NCBI GenBank assembly: GCA_030670605.1
Contig: DAOVBK010000121.1
Location: 1 to 5,383, forward strand
From: Candidatus Stahliibacteriota bacterium
Lineage (GTDB): Bacteria; Hydrothermota; Tepidihabitantia; SM23-42
Direction: 5' to 3'
DNA length: 5,383 bases
Below, one piece after another: positions 4,639 to 5,383 of this stretch (within the stretch, counting starts at the first letter, position 1; each line of letters opens with the position of its first letter). Position numbers and translations under genes: made by a program. Under the pieces are notes generated by a model. That model was not told the DNA's origin, made no database searches, and was given only the letters and a program-made list of their open reading frames with translations.

Positions 4639-5383
4639 TATTTCGTTTCAGGCAACGTATCACACGAATACAAACTACTACTACGAAATCACCGATCGGG
4701 GTACAGTGATCTATGGTGCCACAAATGGTGGTCTCATTGCGTACGACTATGCAAACGAACGTTTCGAGGTTCTCACTAATACCGATGGTTTGCCGATAAA
4801 TAGCCAGAGTTGTGTTGCAGTGGACAGCTCAGGATTTGTTTGGGCTGGTAATTCAGCAGGTCTGGCGCTCGTGGACTCAACATTCACAGATATACAAATC
4901 TACCCAGCAGACCGCCTGACGGGTACAAAGACACAAGAGATCGTTTGTAGCAGTGATCGTATTTATGTCGGTTCCTCATCGGGGTTCCTTTGTATTGACA
5001 GTAAAGGCACGCCAGATGATTTCAGCGATGACACGTACTGGCGTCATTTTGGATTAAATGTCCTGACAATAGCTGTTAACGACACTATCTGGGTTGGTAC
5101 TACCGACGGTTTGGTGTCTTTTAATTCAGCCGGGTCGCTTTTGGCTGAATATGATGAATCCGATGGACTCTTGAGTAGCACAATCAACAAGGTTGCCATT
5201 ATTGATTCAGTGGTCTACGTTGGCACTGATCTTGGGTTGCAAAGTTTTAAGAGCGACCATTTTGATACCCTGTTACTTGATTGCCAGGTGAATGATATTA
5301 CTTTTGCGGGCGATTCTCTTGCTCTTACCCTTGATTCACTTAATCAGTTCGGATTCTATTTTGACGGCAGTATCACTATTGCT
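4610..5383 (+). CDS. Exported regulator-propeller (Reg_prop-type) beta-propeller protein, partial (C-terminus beyond right edge)
   Basis: 258 codons run open to the edge. Residues 1-15 (MIFVFLLLGSISFQA) form a short signal peptide with possible cleavage after SFQA, though the usual N-terminal basic residues are missing. The rest is made of roughly 40-50 residue propeller blades with two-component-regulator-propeller signatures: GATNGGLIAYD (36-46), TDGLPINSQ (58-66) then DSSGFVWAGNSAGLALVD (72-89), IYVGSSSGFLCID (118-130), IWVGTTDGLVSFN (160-172), SDGLLSSTIN (184-193) and VYVGTDLGLQSF (202-213). It is predicted to act outside the cytoplasm. No kinase part is visible; such propellers also occur in PorZ-like secretion proteins and in proteins with C-terminal sorting domains, and the missing C-terminus would decide. 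It overlaps the glycosyltransferase gene by 29 nt in another frame, consistent with one operon, so a surface role linked to glycans is possible but unproven. Confidence 0.85.
   Translation, partial: MIFVFLLLGSISFQATYHTNTNYYYEITDRGTVIYGATNGGLIAYDYANERFEVLTNTDGLPINSQSCVAVDSSGFVWAGNSAGLALVDSTFTDIQIYPADRLTGTKTQEIVCSSDRIYVGSSSGFLCIDSKGTPDDFSDDTYWRHFGLNVLTIAVNDTIWVGTTDGLVSFNSAGSLLAEYDESDGLLSSTINKVAIIDSVVYVGTDLGLQSFKSDHFDTLLLDCQVNDITFAGDSLALTLDSLNQFGFYFDGSITIA

Noticed and set aside
4292..4663. 123-codon open frame on the minus strand
   Set aside because: It is a shadow of the well-supported glycosyltransferase and the start of the propeller gene.

Overview
The window looks like a chromosomal segment of an uncultured bacterium. 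It carries two divergent blocks of genes separated by a repeat-filled intergenic region of about 760 bp. The genes are bacterial in style: consensus -35/-10 promoters, Shine-Dalgarno sites inside operons, and a DUF2089/LiaX-type envelope operon. The asparaginyl-tRNA synthetase is the compact archaeal-like form, and a regulator-propeller protein lies at the right end. This mix resembles FCB-affiliated candidate phyla such as WOR-3, but that is a weak inference from gene content only.

Left block, minus strand, read right to left. asnS (987-2276) stands alone behind its own promoter. After a 165-nt gap with a hairpin, a second promoter drives a three-gene operon: a zinc-ribbon/HTH protein of the DUF2089 family (465-821), a 58-aa two-helix membrane protein of the LiaI/LiaF-like DUF5668 type (292-468, sharing ATGA with the previous gene), and a SHOCT-like/LiaX-YvlB-type protein (177 to beyond the left edge). 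The first and third proteins share the same short helical module, so the operon looks like a self-contained envelope-stress or membrane-sensing unit.

Intergenic 2277-3034. No gene is credible here. Much of the DNA consists of degenerate 7-bp or 8-bp tandem words that keep their phase while the word changes. Two stretches form long palindromes whose two arms carry the same phasing. A third element of the same design lies downstream of asnS at 912-981.

Right block, plus strand: a polyprenol-phosphate mannosyltransferase-type GT2 enzyme (3035-3751), a rhamnosyltransferase-like GT2 enzyme (3748-4638, ATGA overlap), and the N-terminal 258 residues of an exported beta-propeller protein (4610 to beyond the right edge, 29-nt overlap). 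They form one operon that suggests cell-surface glycan assembly.

The clearest regulatory result is that all three promoters place the -10 box only 5-7 nt before an ATG with no Shine-Dalgarno site. The leading genes are therefore predicted to be translated from leaderless mRNAs, whereas three of the four downstream genes have good Shine-Dalgarno sites.
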